A DNA stretch of 38,179 bases from an uncultured Bacteroidota bacterium (GCA_947168315.1 CAMVLL010000013.1:1-38179), one strand, 5' to 3'; shown: positions 17,758 through 25,244, numbered from the stretch's first letter. The notes: generated by a model from the sequence alone, not told the origin. Numbers and translations: made by a program.

Positions 17758-18387
17758 ATGAATAAGATAAAAATTGCTTTTTTCATGGCGTGTGTGATGG
17801 TGGGTGGCCTGTGTTTGCAGGCTTGCCATAACGGTAAGACATATGCTGAGCAGAAAGAAGAAGAACGCAAGGCCATAGAACGCTTTATCGATTTGCAAGG
17901 AATCAAGGTGATTACAGAATCAGAATTCTTGGCAAAGGATACAACGACGGATGTCTCAAAGAATGAATATGTCCTTTTCTCGGAAAGTGGTATCTATATG
18001 CAGATTATCGAGCGCGGTGGTGGAGAAATCATGCCGAACGGACGTCACGAAGTGCTGGTTCGCTATGATGAGAGCCGTATTTATATCAATGGTACAGACT
18101 CTTTGACCAGTTACAATTCCGTACGACCGACTCCAGATGAGATGACTGTCCAGAAATCAGGGACCAGCATTCAGGCATCGTTCACAAATGGTTGGATGCA
18201 GAGCGATTATAACTCGTCAGTGGTACCAAGCGGATGGCTCGTTCCGTTCAATTATGTGAAGACTGGTAGAAAGAAATCCGACCGTTCACATGTAAAATTG
18301 ATTGTACCGCATAGCGAAGGCCACATAACAGCCAAAAACTATGTATATCCATGTTTATATGACTTAACATTTCAATTAGGACGATGA
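17758..18387 (+). CDS. DUF4827 lipoprotein, distant FKBP-like fold (GldI-type)
   Basis: A 209-aa protein whose start MNKIKIAFFMACVMVGG leads to a lipobox LQAC with Cys23, so it is an envelope lipoprotein. I chose the ATG at 17758 because a longer frame from a TTG at 17722 would put a polar tail in front of the signal peptide. The C-terminal half has the order of an FKBP-like domain (EVLVRYDESRIYINGTDSL, then VVPSGWLVPFNYVK, HVKLIVPHSEGH and YVYPCLYDLTFQLG), as in GldI-like lipoproteins of Bacteroidetes. The usual isomerase pocket residues are not obvious, so activity is doubtful. It overlaps glmM by 4 nt. The function is unknown. Confidence 0.75.
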   Translation: MNKIKIAFFMACVMVGGLCLQACHNGKTYAEQKEEERKAIERFIDLQGIKVITESEFLAKDTTTDVSKNEYVLFSESGIYMQIIERGGGEIMPNGRHEVLVRYDESRIYINGTDSLTSYNSVRPTPDEMTVQKSGTSIQASFTNGWMQSDYNSSVVPSGWLVPFNYVKTGRKKSDRSHVKLIVPHSEGHITAKNYVYPCLYDLTFQLGR

Positions 18388-19772
18388 CATTAATAAAATC
18401 TATTTCTGGTATACGTGGCACCATTGGTGGCCACGCAGGTGAAGGATTGAATCCTTTGGATATTGTAAAATTCACTTCAGCCTATGCAATCTTAATTAGG
18501 AAAACTACAAAAGTAACAACCAATAAGATTGTTGTCGGACGTGATGCACGTATCTCTGGCGAGATGGTGAAGAACGTAGTCTGCGGTACCCTCATGGGTA
18601 TGGGTTTTGATGTAGTAAACATTGGTTTGGCAACTACACCGACAACAGAATTGGCAGTAACTATGGAGAAAGCTTGTGGCGGTATCATTTTGACAGCCAG
18701 CCATAACCCACGCCAATGGAATGCCTTGAAGCTTTTGAATGAAAAAGGTGAGTTCCTGAACAAAGAAGAGGGTAACGAGGTGTTGCGTATTGCCGAGGCT
18801 GAGGCTTTCGACTTTGCCGATGTGGACCATATTGGTCATTACAAAGAAGATAATTCCTATGATCAGAAACATATTGAAGCCGTTCTGAATCTGAAGTTAG
18901 TAGATGCAGAGGCTGTTCGTAAGGCAGGTTTTAAGGTAGCATTGGATACCGTCAACTCAGTAGGCGGCATTATTCTTCCGAAACTGCTGAAACAGTTGGG
19001 TGTTGAGCAGGTAACGACGTTGTATGGCGAGCCGACAGGTGATTTTCAACATAATCCGGAACCCTTGGAGAAGAATCTGGGTGATATCATGCAGTTAATG
19101 TCGAAGGGCGGTCACGATGTCGCTTTCGTCGTTGACCCAGATGTCGACCGATTGGCTATTATCTGCGAAGATGGCAAGATGTATGGCGAGGAATATACGT
19201 TGGTGACCGTCGCTGATTATATTTTGCAACACACTCCAGGCAATACCGTATCCAATTTAAGCTCTACTCGTGCTCTCCGTGACGTGACACGTAAATACGG
19301 TTGTGAGTATTCAGCATCGGCTGTAGGAGAAGTGAACGTCGTTACGAAGATGAAGGATGTACATGCCGTTATCGGTGGCGAAGGAAATGGAGGCGTGATT
19401 TATCCTGAAAGTCATTATGGCCGTGATGCTTTGGTAGGCATCGCCCTGTTCCTGACATATTTAGCTAAGAAGCAGATGAAAGTGAGCGAGCTTCGTGCCA
19501 CCTATCCTCCATATTTCATTGCGAAGAACAGGATTGACTTGACTCCGGAGACAGATGTGGATGCTATCTTGGCAAAAGTCAAGGAAATCTATAAGGACGA
19601 GGAGATTAATGATATCGACGGTGTGAAGATAGATTTCCCTGATAAATGGGTACATCTGCGTAAGAGTAATACTGAACCGATTATCCGTGTGTATTCAGAG
19701 GCATCTACGATGGATGCAGCCAATGAGATAGGTCAGAAGATCATGGATGTCGTTTATAGTTTGACGAAATAA
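18384..19772 (+). CDS. glmM: Phosphoglucosamine mutase (alpha-D-phosphohexomutase family)
   Basis: Converts glucosamine 6-phosphate to glucosamine 1-phosphate, the step towards UDP-GlcNAc for peptidoglycan and other envelope glycans. The 462-aa length is normal. The phosphoserine loop is TASHNPRQWNALK with Ser106; the metal loop is DPDVDRLA with Asp251, Asp253 and Asp255; the sugar loop is GEGNGG at 332-337; and the C-terminal phosphate-binding loop is RKSNTEPIIRVYSEA. The loops resemble the archaeal/Bacteroidetes type more than the E. coli type, so activity on glucose or mannose phosphates is also possible. The start overlaps the DUF4827 gene by an ATGA. A strong terminator follows. Confidence 0.9.
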   Translation: MTLIKSISGIRGTIGGHAGEGLNPLDIVKFTSAYAILIRKTTKVTTNKIVVGRDARISGEMVKNVVCGTLMGMGFDVVNIGLATTPTTELAVTMEKACGGIILTASHNPRQWNALKLLNEKGEFLNKEEGNEVLRIAEAEAFDFADVDHIGHYKEDNSYDQKHIEAVLNLKLVDAEAVRKAGFKVALDTVNSVGGIILPKLLKQLGVEQVTTLYGEPTGDFQHNPEPLEKNLGDIMQLMSKGGHDVAFVVDPDVDRLAIICEDGKMYGEEYTLVTVADYILQHTPGNTVSNLSSTRALRDVTRKYGCEYSASAVGEVNVVTKMKDVHAVIGGEGNGGVIYPESHYGRDALVGIALFLTYLAKKQMKVSELRATYPPYFIAKNRIDLTPETDVDAILAKVKEIYKDEEINDIDGVKIDFPDKWVHLRKSNTEPIIRVYSEASTMDAANEIGQKIMDVVYSLTK

Positions 19773-19790
19773 GAGATTTTAAAGATAATA

Positions 19791-19823
19791 AAAGGACGTG
19801 CTGAAGAACACGTCCTTTTTTTT
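19791..19823 (+). terminator. Rho-independent terminator of glmM
   Basis: AAAGGACGTG (19791-19800) pairs perfectly with CACGTCCTTT (19809-19818) around an 8-nt loop and continues into a run of eight T. Confidence 0.93.
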
Positions 19824-19825
19824 AT

Positions 19826-19913
19826 GCTTTCCACCTAAGTGACAAGGGCTTTCCACATTGGTGACAAAGGCTTTCCACCTTAGTGACAAGAGCTTTCCAC
19901 ATTGGTGGCAAGC
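19826..19913. repeat. Four tandem copies of a 22-bp unit, alternating in two versions
   Basis: Units start at 19826, 19848, 19870 and 19892. Each begins GCTTTCCAC and contains CAC-N4-GTG followed by RCAA. The four inner tetranucleotides are CTAA, ATTG, CTTA and ATTG, so units 1 and 3 resemble each other, as do 2 and 4, which implies duplication of a 44-bp dimer. The unit is not a multiple of three and there are no spacers, so it is neither coding nor a CRISPR array. It sits between the convergent ends of glmM and a DUF3857 gene. Confidence 0.9.
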
Positions 19914-19916
19914 TTA

Positions 19917-19943
19917 AATATCCCCTCCAAAAGAGGGGATATT
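19917..19943 (-). terminator. Perfect hairpin at the end of the DUF3857 gene, possible terminator
   Basis: AATATCCCCTC (19917-19927) pairs with 19933-19943 in an 11-bp stem with a 5-nt loop. It lies 13 nt beyond the stop of the minus-strand gene. The T-tract on the minus side is short, so it may be a terminator for either strand or an RNA-stabilising 3' end. Confidence 0.6.
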
Positions 19944-19955
19944 ATTATAAGCAGT

Positions 19956-21485
19956 TTATTTCTTGATGACAATCGACTTGTATGCCGGGTTATTCCATAA
20001 GTTCACCAATGCCCGGAATTGAGCATAGTCGCTGGTTGGCACCACTTCTTGGTTCAAGTTGATTGTACGAATCACTTTTACGACATTGCCATCTTGAGAA
20101 AGTTGCAACTTCACATCACCAACCTTGTTGCTGATAGCTTGAGAGTATGGTTTTGTGCTGAGCTTTGTTCCTTCAGGAAGCGTGATGGCGTATTCGCAAG
20201 TCTCGTTCAACATGTTTGGAATCTCGAGGTCTTGTTTACGTTCCGTATTCAGCGTACGAATCATCCAAGTGTCGAATCCCTCTTGTGGAACAGGCAATGC
20301 ATAAACGAGATAGTTTGCTTGCTCGGTTAAGCCTTCTTTATCAGTGTTCAAGTTCTTTTCAGCCTTGAAGTTTACTGTTTCGGGGGCGACTTTTATCTTC
20401 ATCTCATTTCCGTTATTCCAGATGCTGCTCTTATAGCAAAGTTTTGCCAAGTTGCCTTCCGAACCATCCACTGGTGAAGTCAGTTTGTCGTCAGCCTTGA
20501 TAAACACGTTTTGAACGTTTAAAATGCTTGGAGGAACATTTTCTGGGAATGTGAGAACAACTTCTGCAGGAATCTTGGCTGATTTGCAGAGGCTCAACAT
20601 CAAAGCAGCCTTTTCCATGGATGTGCCATAAGCGGAATTGGCTACAATCTGTGCAGGACGAACTTGGTTTGCGTAAGCCAGAGGTATCTGACTGTTGCCT
20701 ACTTCTTTAGAAACATACTTCGTGATGCAACAGATTTTCGGATTTCCCTTGTAGTTGTTGACTGTACTTTCAGCAGCTTTGCTGATAAGCTCGGTGATTG
20801 CCTTTACGCGGGCCTCATTGCTTTGCTGTGTTGATGCAAAGAAATATGGTGAAACAGTGCTTGCGACATTGGTTTCCGGTAGGCGTGCAGGGATGTTCTT
20901 GAAGTTCCATACATAAGTATTGCCCGACTTCTGTGGCTCAACACCAGGCTTGATCGTCTGCTCGTAGGTGAGTGGTTGAGTACTTGTGATGGAGATCTGA
21001 TAATCCTTTATCGGACTGACTTCGTTCATCACCTTATAGATGTCTTGTGAGGCAAGGAATCCAGGTTTTGAGGTGATGGTGTAGTCCAAGTAAACAGTAC
21101 ATCCCAGTTCGAGTCCGGTATGTGTGACAACCATCTCGGTAAGATTGTTATATGCCGGAGCATCTACCGCAAAACTAGGAAGAGAAGGATTGAACGCATT
21201 GCTTGGAGCCTTGATGATGGTACCATCTTTCTGTTTGGTATAGCACTCATTAATCTTCAATGTCTGATAAGCAGGGTTGTAAATGATGAAGGTTTCACCA
21301 TATAAACTGTTGAACGACATGTGTGTGTTCAGTTGAATCTCTTTTTGATAACGGTATTCAGCACTTCCGTCGCTGTTTATCGTATAAGATTCTGCAATCT
21401 TGTTATAGACTGCCTCGTAAGGCTGACCCTTGGATGTCAAGGAAACAGTCAAGCCTAATATAAGTAATAAGATATATTTCTTCAT
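19956..21485 (-). CDS. Secreted DUF3857 protein with a transglutaminase-like domain lacking the catalytic triad
   Basis: A 509-aa protein with an N-terminal signal peptide (KYILLLILGLTVSLTSKGQ), so it is exported. Residues ~25-215 resemble the DUF3857 beta-sandwich. The following part aligns by order with a transglutaminase/cysteine-protease core, but where the neighbour has GVCKDKA this protein has GTSMEKA, so the nucleophile Cys is Ser289. The His block reads NVQNVFIK instead of NHCVVVVK, and no clean Asp block follows. It therefore looks like a non-catalytic paralogue of the adjacent gene. Its ATG lies 7 nt after the neighbour's stop, so both are probably made together and may interact. 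The biological role is unknown. Confidence 0.8.
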   Translation of the reverse strand: MKKYILLLILGLTVSLTSKGQPYEAVYNKIAESYTINSDGSAEYRYQKEIQLNTHMSFNSLYGETFIIYNPAYQTLKINECYTKQKDGTIIKAPSNAFNPSLPSFAVDAPAYNNLTEMVVTHTGLELGCTVYLDYTITSKPGFLASQDIYKVMNEVSPIKDYQISITSTQPLTYEQTIKPGVEPQKSGNTYVWNFKNIPARLPETNVASTVSPYFFASTQQSNEARVKAITELISKAAESTVNNYKGNPKICCITKYVSKEVGNSQIPLAYANQVRPAQIVANSAYGTSMEKAALMLSLCKSAKIPAEVVLTFPENVPPSILNVQNVFIKADDKLTSPVDGSEGNLAKLCYKSSIWNNGNEMKIKVAPETVNFKAEKNLNTDKEGLTEQANYLVYALPVPQEGFDTWMIRTLNTERKQDLEIPNMLNETCEYAITLPEGTKLSTKPYSQAISNKVGDVKLQLSQDGNVVKVIRTINLNQEVVPTSDYAQFRALVNLWNNPAYKSIVIKK

Positions 21486-21492
21486 GATTCAC

Positions 21493-23481
21493 TTATTTTT
21501 CGAAAACCAACATATTATCTGACATAGCTTTGCTAGCTAAGACAGCAGAACGGAATCCACTCCAATCTTCTGCTTCATACACACGTTTTTTAAGCGTTAA
21601 GGTCTGTTTGATAGAGACTTTGTTGCCACGTTGATCGACGGAAGCTGAGAAATCAGCAGCGCCGCTCTTTATAAACTCGCTTTCTGGAGCTTGAACCATC
21701 TTATATCCTGCCGGTAACGTCAGGGTCTCGTTCAATTCCAACAGACGTGAGCATGAGTCGCTGAAGCCATACTCTTTCTCTTCTGCAGAAGTATTTATCC
21801 GCATGTATGATTTTACGCCGCTATACAGCTGACCGCTAATCGGTCTCAACAATAACGAGCCTTCGGCTGTCGTCAATGCATAATTAGGAATGGCGAACTT
21901 CATAACAATCTTGATAGGAGCTGCTTGGTAGTTCTTCGGATCGTTGCCATAATTCACGCTAATCAGTTTTGCCTCGGGTGAAACACGGAGCAATTCGTTC
22001 TCCATCGCATTTTGCCACTGAGTCATATATCCGTTGGTGAAAGCACGGCGTACGGAAGAGTCGGACGTACCTTCAGCTTCTACAGTATACTCACCGGTTA
22101 AGTTACCATTAGCATCCACGTTGCTCTTCACATTCAGTCTGAAATAGTGATTTTCAGGAGCGGAGATTGGCGTAAGCATCAAATCAGAGCCTTCAGGAAC
22201 ACCTGGAAGGTAGTTCTGCTGTTGCTCAGCACTTGACCAAAGCTCGCGACTGAACGGTACCCAAGTCGGATCGAGTGGAATATATTTACCGTTCGACAGC
22301 TTTACGACCACTACGCAATGGTTAAAGTGATCGGCAGGAATAGTCTCGATTCTTGATCCGGCCATTGTCATTGCAGGGTAAGCCTCAAAACCAGCCATAC
22401 GCAAGAAGGAAATCAGCATGGCTGCCTTATCCTTACATACACCGCAACGGTCGGTGTAGTTCATCTTCGTGTTATGGAGGGTGTATCCTTCACCTTTACC
22501 CATGGAGATACCGGAATATCGCATATTGTCGGCTACCCAATGAGTAAGGACAGAGATCTTTTCCATCTCAGTTCTCTTACCTTTGATCAGCTCATCAACT
22601 TTCTTCTGTGCCTCTGGAAGAGGATCGAAACTTCCGAAATCCTCATTCACTTTGTTGAACCACAAAGATTTGTCTTTCCATTCAGCAGTAGATGAGAGCA
22701 TCAACTTAGGAGCGACGTCGAAAAGATCGACCATGTTGCTTTCTTTCTGGAAAGGCATCGCATCGGATACTGAGAAAGAGAGTATCTGACGGTCAGGAGT
22801 CATGCGGACAGCAGAGTGGCATTGTCCTTGATAGAACTCATATTGGATGTTTTTGCTCTTTGGAGCATCAATCGTATAGACTTTTGAGATTGTTGGATAA
22901 GTTACCCAGAAAGGAACGATGTCATAGAAGTTGCCTTTCATTGGCGGAATGAAGCGGTCGTCCATATCAGCGTTTACACTGCCAACAGCACCGCCACCGT
23001 TAAAGTCGGCTCCTAACAGCGCATAAGTGAAACCTTTCTTATTGATTTCGTAATCGACGATGTCACCTGCCTCCAGCTTACCTACTTCAATCATTATTTG
23101 ACGGGCACCCCAATAGATTGCTCTGGCAGGAGCAGCATAGTCGCACGTTTTCTTCACATCGATCTCTTTTTTCGAACCGTCGGCCTTGTATACCGTTACG
23201 CGAGTAAACTGTGCAAAGGCTGTCAATGGATCATAATCATACTTCAGTACGCGATAAGCAAGCGCTCCCGTAGGACTTTGTATCTTAGCTACGTGATGAA
23301 TGTCGAAGTTACCCGATCCGTTTTCGTCAACAATGACGCCGATACTGTCGAGCAAAACTACTACATCCTGCTTTTGCCATGCTGGTTTTTTGTTGAGTTG
23401 CTTTTGCAGAGCTCCCCAGCTTTGTGCCATCGCCGGCATTATGAACGCGGCGAGGACGAGAGAGAAAAATAGTCTTTTCAT
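21493..23481 (-). CDS. Secreted DUF3857 / transglutaminase-like protein with intact triad
   Basis: From the ATG at 23481 this is a 662-aa protein starting with a signal peptide (MKRLFFSLVLAAFIMPAMAQ). An ATG at 23499 would add six residues before it and is less likely. Residues ~30-260 match DUF3857. The transglutaminase core has Cys349 in RCGVCKDKAAML, His388 in DHFNHCVVVVKL and Asp404 in YIPLDPTW, the papain-like triad. A C-terminal beta-rich domain (about 440-662) follows. Such proteins are common in Bacteroidetes and may cleave or crosslink envelope or polysaccharide-associated proteins; no substrate is known to me. It is the first gene of a two-gene unit with its degenerate paralogue. 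Confidence 0.85.
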   Translation of the reverse strand: MKRLFFSLVLAAFIMPAMAQSWGALQKQLNKKPAWQKQDVVVLLDSIGVIVDENGSGNFDIHHVAKIQSPTGALAYRVLKYDYDPLTAFAQFTRVTVYKADGSKKEIDVKKTCDYAAPARAIYWGARQIMIEVGKLEAGDIVDYEINKKGFTYALLGADFNGGGAVGSVNADMDDRFIPPMKGNFYDIVPFWVTYPTISKVYTIDAPKSKNIQYEFYQGQCHSAVRMTPDRQILSFSVSDAMPFQKESNMVDLFDVAPKLMLSSTAEWKDKSLWFNKVNEDFGSFDPLPEAQKKVDELIKGKRTEMEKISVLTHWVADNMRYSGISMGKGEGYTLHNTKMNYTDRCGVCKDKAAMLISFLRMAGFEAYPAMTMAGSRIETIPADHFNHCVVVVKLSNGKYIPLDPTWVPFSRELWSSAEQQQNYLPGVPEGSDLMLTPISAPENHYFRLNVKSNVDANGNLTGEYTVEAEGTSDSSVRRAFTNGYMTQWQNAMENELLRVSPEAKLISVNYGNDPKNYQAAPIKIVMKFAIPNYALTTAEGSLLLRPISGQLYSGVKSYMRINTSAEEKEYGFSDSCSRLLELNETLTLPAGYKMVQAPESEFIKSGAADFSASVDQRGNKVSIKQTLTLKKRVYEAEDWSGFRSAVLASKAMSDNMLVFEK

Positions 23482-23520
23482 TTTCGATATATTAAACATT
23501 TTCTAAAATTCAGCATTACA

Positions 23521-23554
23521 CAAAGGTATATAAAAAGGATGGCAAATTATCAAA
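23521..23554 (-). promoter_or_regulatory. Promoter of the DUF3857 gene pair
   Basis: On the minus strand, TACCTTTG (plus 23521-23528) is an exact -7 element and TTTG (plus 23551-23554) lies 22 nt upstream as a -33. The predicted start near 23515 gives a 34-nt leader to the ATG at 23481 and supports that start. Confidence 0.6.
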
Positions 23555-23660
23555 TTTGTCGCACTTTTTGTTGAAAAATGAAAGATTATTGTATTAAAAC
23601 GTTAGAATAATGTATAGTACGTTCTTTTTTTAGAAAAACAGATGTATGAGCTTTGTCTTG

Positions 23661-24068
23661 TCAGAAGAAATTAAAGAAGAAGAAAACGGCTACATACCTT
23701 GTCGGTATCTCTTTGGCTGAACCAAGGTAGTTATTATTAGCGTTATAGATTCTGCCATTAGCGTCAACTTTTCCGAGATAGCTGTTGTTGCGGTCGTACA
23801 CACGTCCGTTATTGTCAACCTTCCCGAGGAAAGCGTTGTTGCGATCATAGATATGACCGTCTTCTCTGATTTTCCCTAAGAAAAAGTTGCTCCAGTTGTA
23901 TATGTTATCACCAGAGAATTTGCCAAGATAGGAATTGGTATGGTCATAAACCCTTCCACTCTTGTCGATTTTGGCAATAAGTCGGTTGGAGCTGTCATAC
24001 ACCGACTGACCAAAGCCAGCAACAGCTAAGCAAATCAGGAACTGTAGAATGATAATTCTCTTCTGCAT
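23661..24068 (-). CDS. Secreted 5-fold beta-flower repeat protein
   Basis: A 135-aa protein with a signal peptide (KRIIILQFLICLAVAGFGQ) followed by six repeats of about 17 residues with the pattern (V/I)YD-x-x-N-x-x-LGK-(V/I)-D-x-x-GR; examples are VYDRNNSYLGKVDANGR and IYDRNNAFLGKVDNNGR. The two middle copies are nearly identical, a sign of recent repeat duplication. Bacteroides proteins with this repeat are annotated as 5-fold beta-flower proteins, a small radial beta structure. The chain ends in a very hydrophobic tail (VAVFFFFNFF). No function is known. A hairpin separates it from the SlyD gene upstream, so it is probably transcribed on its own. Confidence 0.8.
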   Translation of the reverse strand: MQKRIIILQFLICLAVAGFGQSVYDSSNRLIAKIDKSGRVYDHTNSYLGKFSGDNIYNWSNFFLGKIREDGHIYDRNNAFLGKVDNNGRVYDRNNSYLGKVDANGRIYNANNNYLGSAKEIPTRYVAVFFFFNFF

Positions 24069-24098
24069 ATATTAGTAGTTTTGGTACTCGTTTGAAAG

Positions 24099-24138
24099 AA
24101 GAATCCTCCCATATCGTAATAGAGATGGGAGGATTCTT
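24099..24138 (-). terminator. Terminator after the SlyD-like gene
   Basis: AAGAATCCTCCCAT (24099-24112) pairs with 24125-24138 in a perfect 14-bp stem with a 12-nt loop, just after the slyD stop. The minus-strand 3' flank is moderately T-rich. Confidence 0.8.
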
Positions 24139-24151
24139 TATTTGATTCAGA

Positions 24152-24715
24152 TTAGTGACAATGTTCGCATCCGCAACCATCGTGATGATGGTGACCTTCA
24201 CAATCTTCGCAGCCACAGTCGCAACCGTCGTGGCTCATCATATTGATCATTTCTTGGATTTCCTCATTGGTAGCATCACGCATTTCCGTAATCTGTCCTT
24301 CGAAAGTAAGATCTTTACCGGCATAAGGGTGATTTAAGTCAACGGTTACGTTAGTTGGATCTACCTTTGTGATAGTAGCATAGAACTGGTGACCTTCATT
24401 ATCTTGCAGAGGAACAATAGCTCCTTCAAAAATATGCTCATGGTCGAATTTTCCATCGATGTTGAACATGTCTTTTGGTACGGAACGAACTCCTTCCGGC
24501 ATATATTCGCCGTAAGCTTCGGTAGAAGGAATAGTCAAATTGAAGTTATCGCCCTTTGCCAAGCTGACAACCTCATTCTCAAAACGTTCCAATGCCATGC
24601 CCATACCAGAGATAAACTGGAATGGTCGCTGAACAGTTGCTTCTTCCACTAATGTTTTCTTACCATCTTGCATCACGAAAAGTTTGTATGCAACGGTGAT
24701 GAATTTATTTTCCAT
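24152..24715 (-). CDS. slyD: SlyD-like FKBP-type peptidyl-prolyl isomerase with metal-binding tail
   Basis: A 187-aa cytoplasmic isomerase/chaperone. The FKBP part is split by an insert-in-flap (IF) domain as in SlyD: the N-terminal strand (FITVAYKLFV), FQFISGMGMALERFE (about 33-47), LTIPSTEAYGEY, the IF insert (about 70-120), then VDLNHPYAGKDLTFEGQI. The tail from about 161 is rich in His and Cys (GCDCGCEDCEGHHHHDGCG), a nickel- or zinc-binding module, so a role in metal delivery in addition to folding is likely. A -7-like TATCTTTG (minus strand, plus 24769-24776) lies about 55 nt upstream. Confidence 0.9.
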   Translation of the reverse strand: MENKFITVAYKLFVMQDGKKTLVEEATVQRPFQFISGMGMALERFENEVVSLAKGDNFNLTIPSTEAYGEYMPEGVRSVPKDMFNIDGKFDHEHIFEGAIVPLQDNEGHQFYATITKVDPTNVTVDLNHPYAGKDLTFEGQITEMRDATNEEIQEMINMMSHDGCDCGCEDCEGHHHHDGCGCEHCH

Positions 24716-25016
24716 AAATGCGTTATGTTTTTTGTTATTCTATTCAATGATAATGCCTCTCTCGGCTGCAAAGATAATGGAAAAAATCGAAGATATGATA
24801 ATTCCATTAAAAAAGGTGTACTTTTTGATGAATCCTGATGGATAGGTAGCTTGTTTCAATGTATAGATTCACATATATATTCCAATTAGTAGAAAAAACA
24901 AACGAATATTGTCTCTTAAGAAAAGACAATAACGATATGATTTGCGACAATTCGAAAGATAGATTCGATATTTTGTGATAAATTATTATAGAAAATTAAA
25001 TTTTTCTTTTAAAATA
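24716..25016. other. AT-rich intergenic region between slyD and the ilv promoter
   Basis: About 300 nt without a supported gene. It holds the slyD -7-like element near 24769-24776 and an 8-bp inverted repeat TATTGTCT...AGACAATA (24907-24914 and 24924-24931), followed by two copies of ATTCGA near 24953-24970. These could be operator sequences for the ilv promoter, but they may equally be chance in AT-rich DNA. Confidence 0.4.
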
Positions 25017-25048
25017 TTTGTTTGTTCCAATAGAACCATATACCTTTG
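25017..25048 (+). promoter_or_regulatory. Bacteroidetes-type promoter of the ilv operon
   Basis: TTTG (25017-25020), a 20-nt spacer and TACCTTTG (25041-25048) form a full match to the -33/-7 consensus. The predicted start is near 25055, so the transcript begins just before the leader peptide and attenuator. Confidence 0.75.
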
Positions 25049-25069
25049 TCCCGTCAAAATGAAAAGACA

Positions 25070-25144
25070 ATGAAAAATATTATTCTTAATAACTTGTCAG
25101 TCTTGCATCTTATTCTAATCGTCGTGGTGATTCTACCGGGATGA
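25070..25144 (+). CDS. ilvL: ilv leader peptide (24 codons, rich in Ile, Leu and Val)
   Basis: A short ORF starts with ATG at 25070 and stops with TGA at 25142. Of 24 codons, 15 encode isoleucine, leucine or valine, including nine in a row (LILIVVVIL, 25109-25135) just before the final Pro-Gly and stop. This resembles the E. coli ilv leader peptide in kind though not in sequence. The peptide itself probably has no function; translation of its codons would report the supply of charged branched-chain tRNAs. It begins about 15 nt after the predicted transcription start and ends immediately before the antiterminator arm. An ATG at 25059 opens only a four-codon ORF (MKRQ) whose stop overlaps this start. 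Confidence 0.85.
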   Translation: MKNIILNNLSVLHLILIVVVILPG

Positions 25145-25222
25145 GGAGAAAGGCTGTATAGTTATAGGAATACGAATAGTGTTAGATTTTTAGAGCCTTT
25201 CTCCTTGTGGGAAAGGCTTTTT
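25145..25222 (+). promoter_or_regulatory. Transcription attenuator: antiterminator arm plus Rho-independent terminator
   Basis: Arm 2, GGAGAAAGGCT (25145-25155), starts directly after the leader stop codon. Arm 3, AGCCTTTCTCC (25194-25204), is its exact 11-nt reverse complement. Arm 3 can instead pair with arm 4, GGGAAAGGCT (25209-25218): eight pairs, a bulged T, then two more pairs around a TTGT loop, followed by TTTTT. A ribosome that finishes the leader would cover arm 2, letting the 3:4 terminator form. A ribosome stalled at Ile/Leu/Val codons would leave arm 2 free to pair with arm 3 and keep transcription going into ilvD. Confidence 0.85.
25194..25222 (+). terminator. Attenuator terminator hairpin upstream of ilvD
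   Basis: AGCCTTTC (25194-25201) pairs with GAAAGGCT (25211-25218), with an inner CC/GG extension, and is followed by a short T-tract to 25222. It lies 22 nt before the ilvD start and after the promoter, so it can only act by premature termination of the ilv transcript. Confidence 0.85.
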
Positions 25223-25244
25223 ATATAATTATTATTTTAGAAGT

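Noticed and set aside
19826-19913. CRISPR-like array
   Set aside because: The 22-bp units are directly adjacent with no unique spacers, only four copies, and no cas genes nearby.
24907-24931. 8-bp inverted repeat as a repressor operator for the ilv operon
   Set aside because: It is about 85 nt upstream of the -33 element in very AT-rich DNA. One copy only and no known regulator match, so it is listed as a weak possibility, not a finding.
24752-25016. tRNA or riboswitch in the slyD-ilv intergenic region
   Set aside because: No cloverleaf and no known riboswitch core visible. The regulation downstream is explained by the leader peptide and hairpins.
25059-25073. Four-codon ORF (MKRQ) as the true leader peptide
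   Set aside because: It has no branched-chain codons and ends at the start of the 24-codon leader. At most it could assist initiation by coupling.
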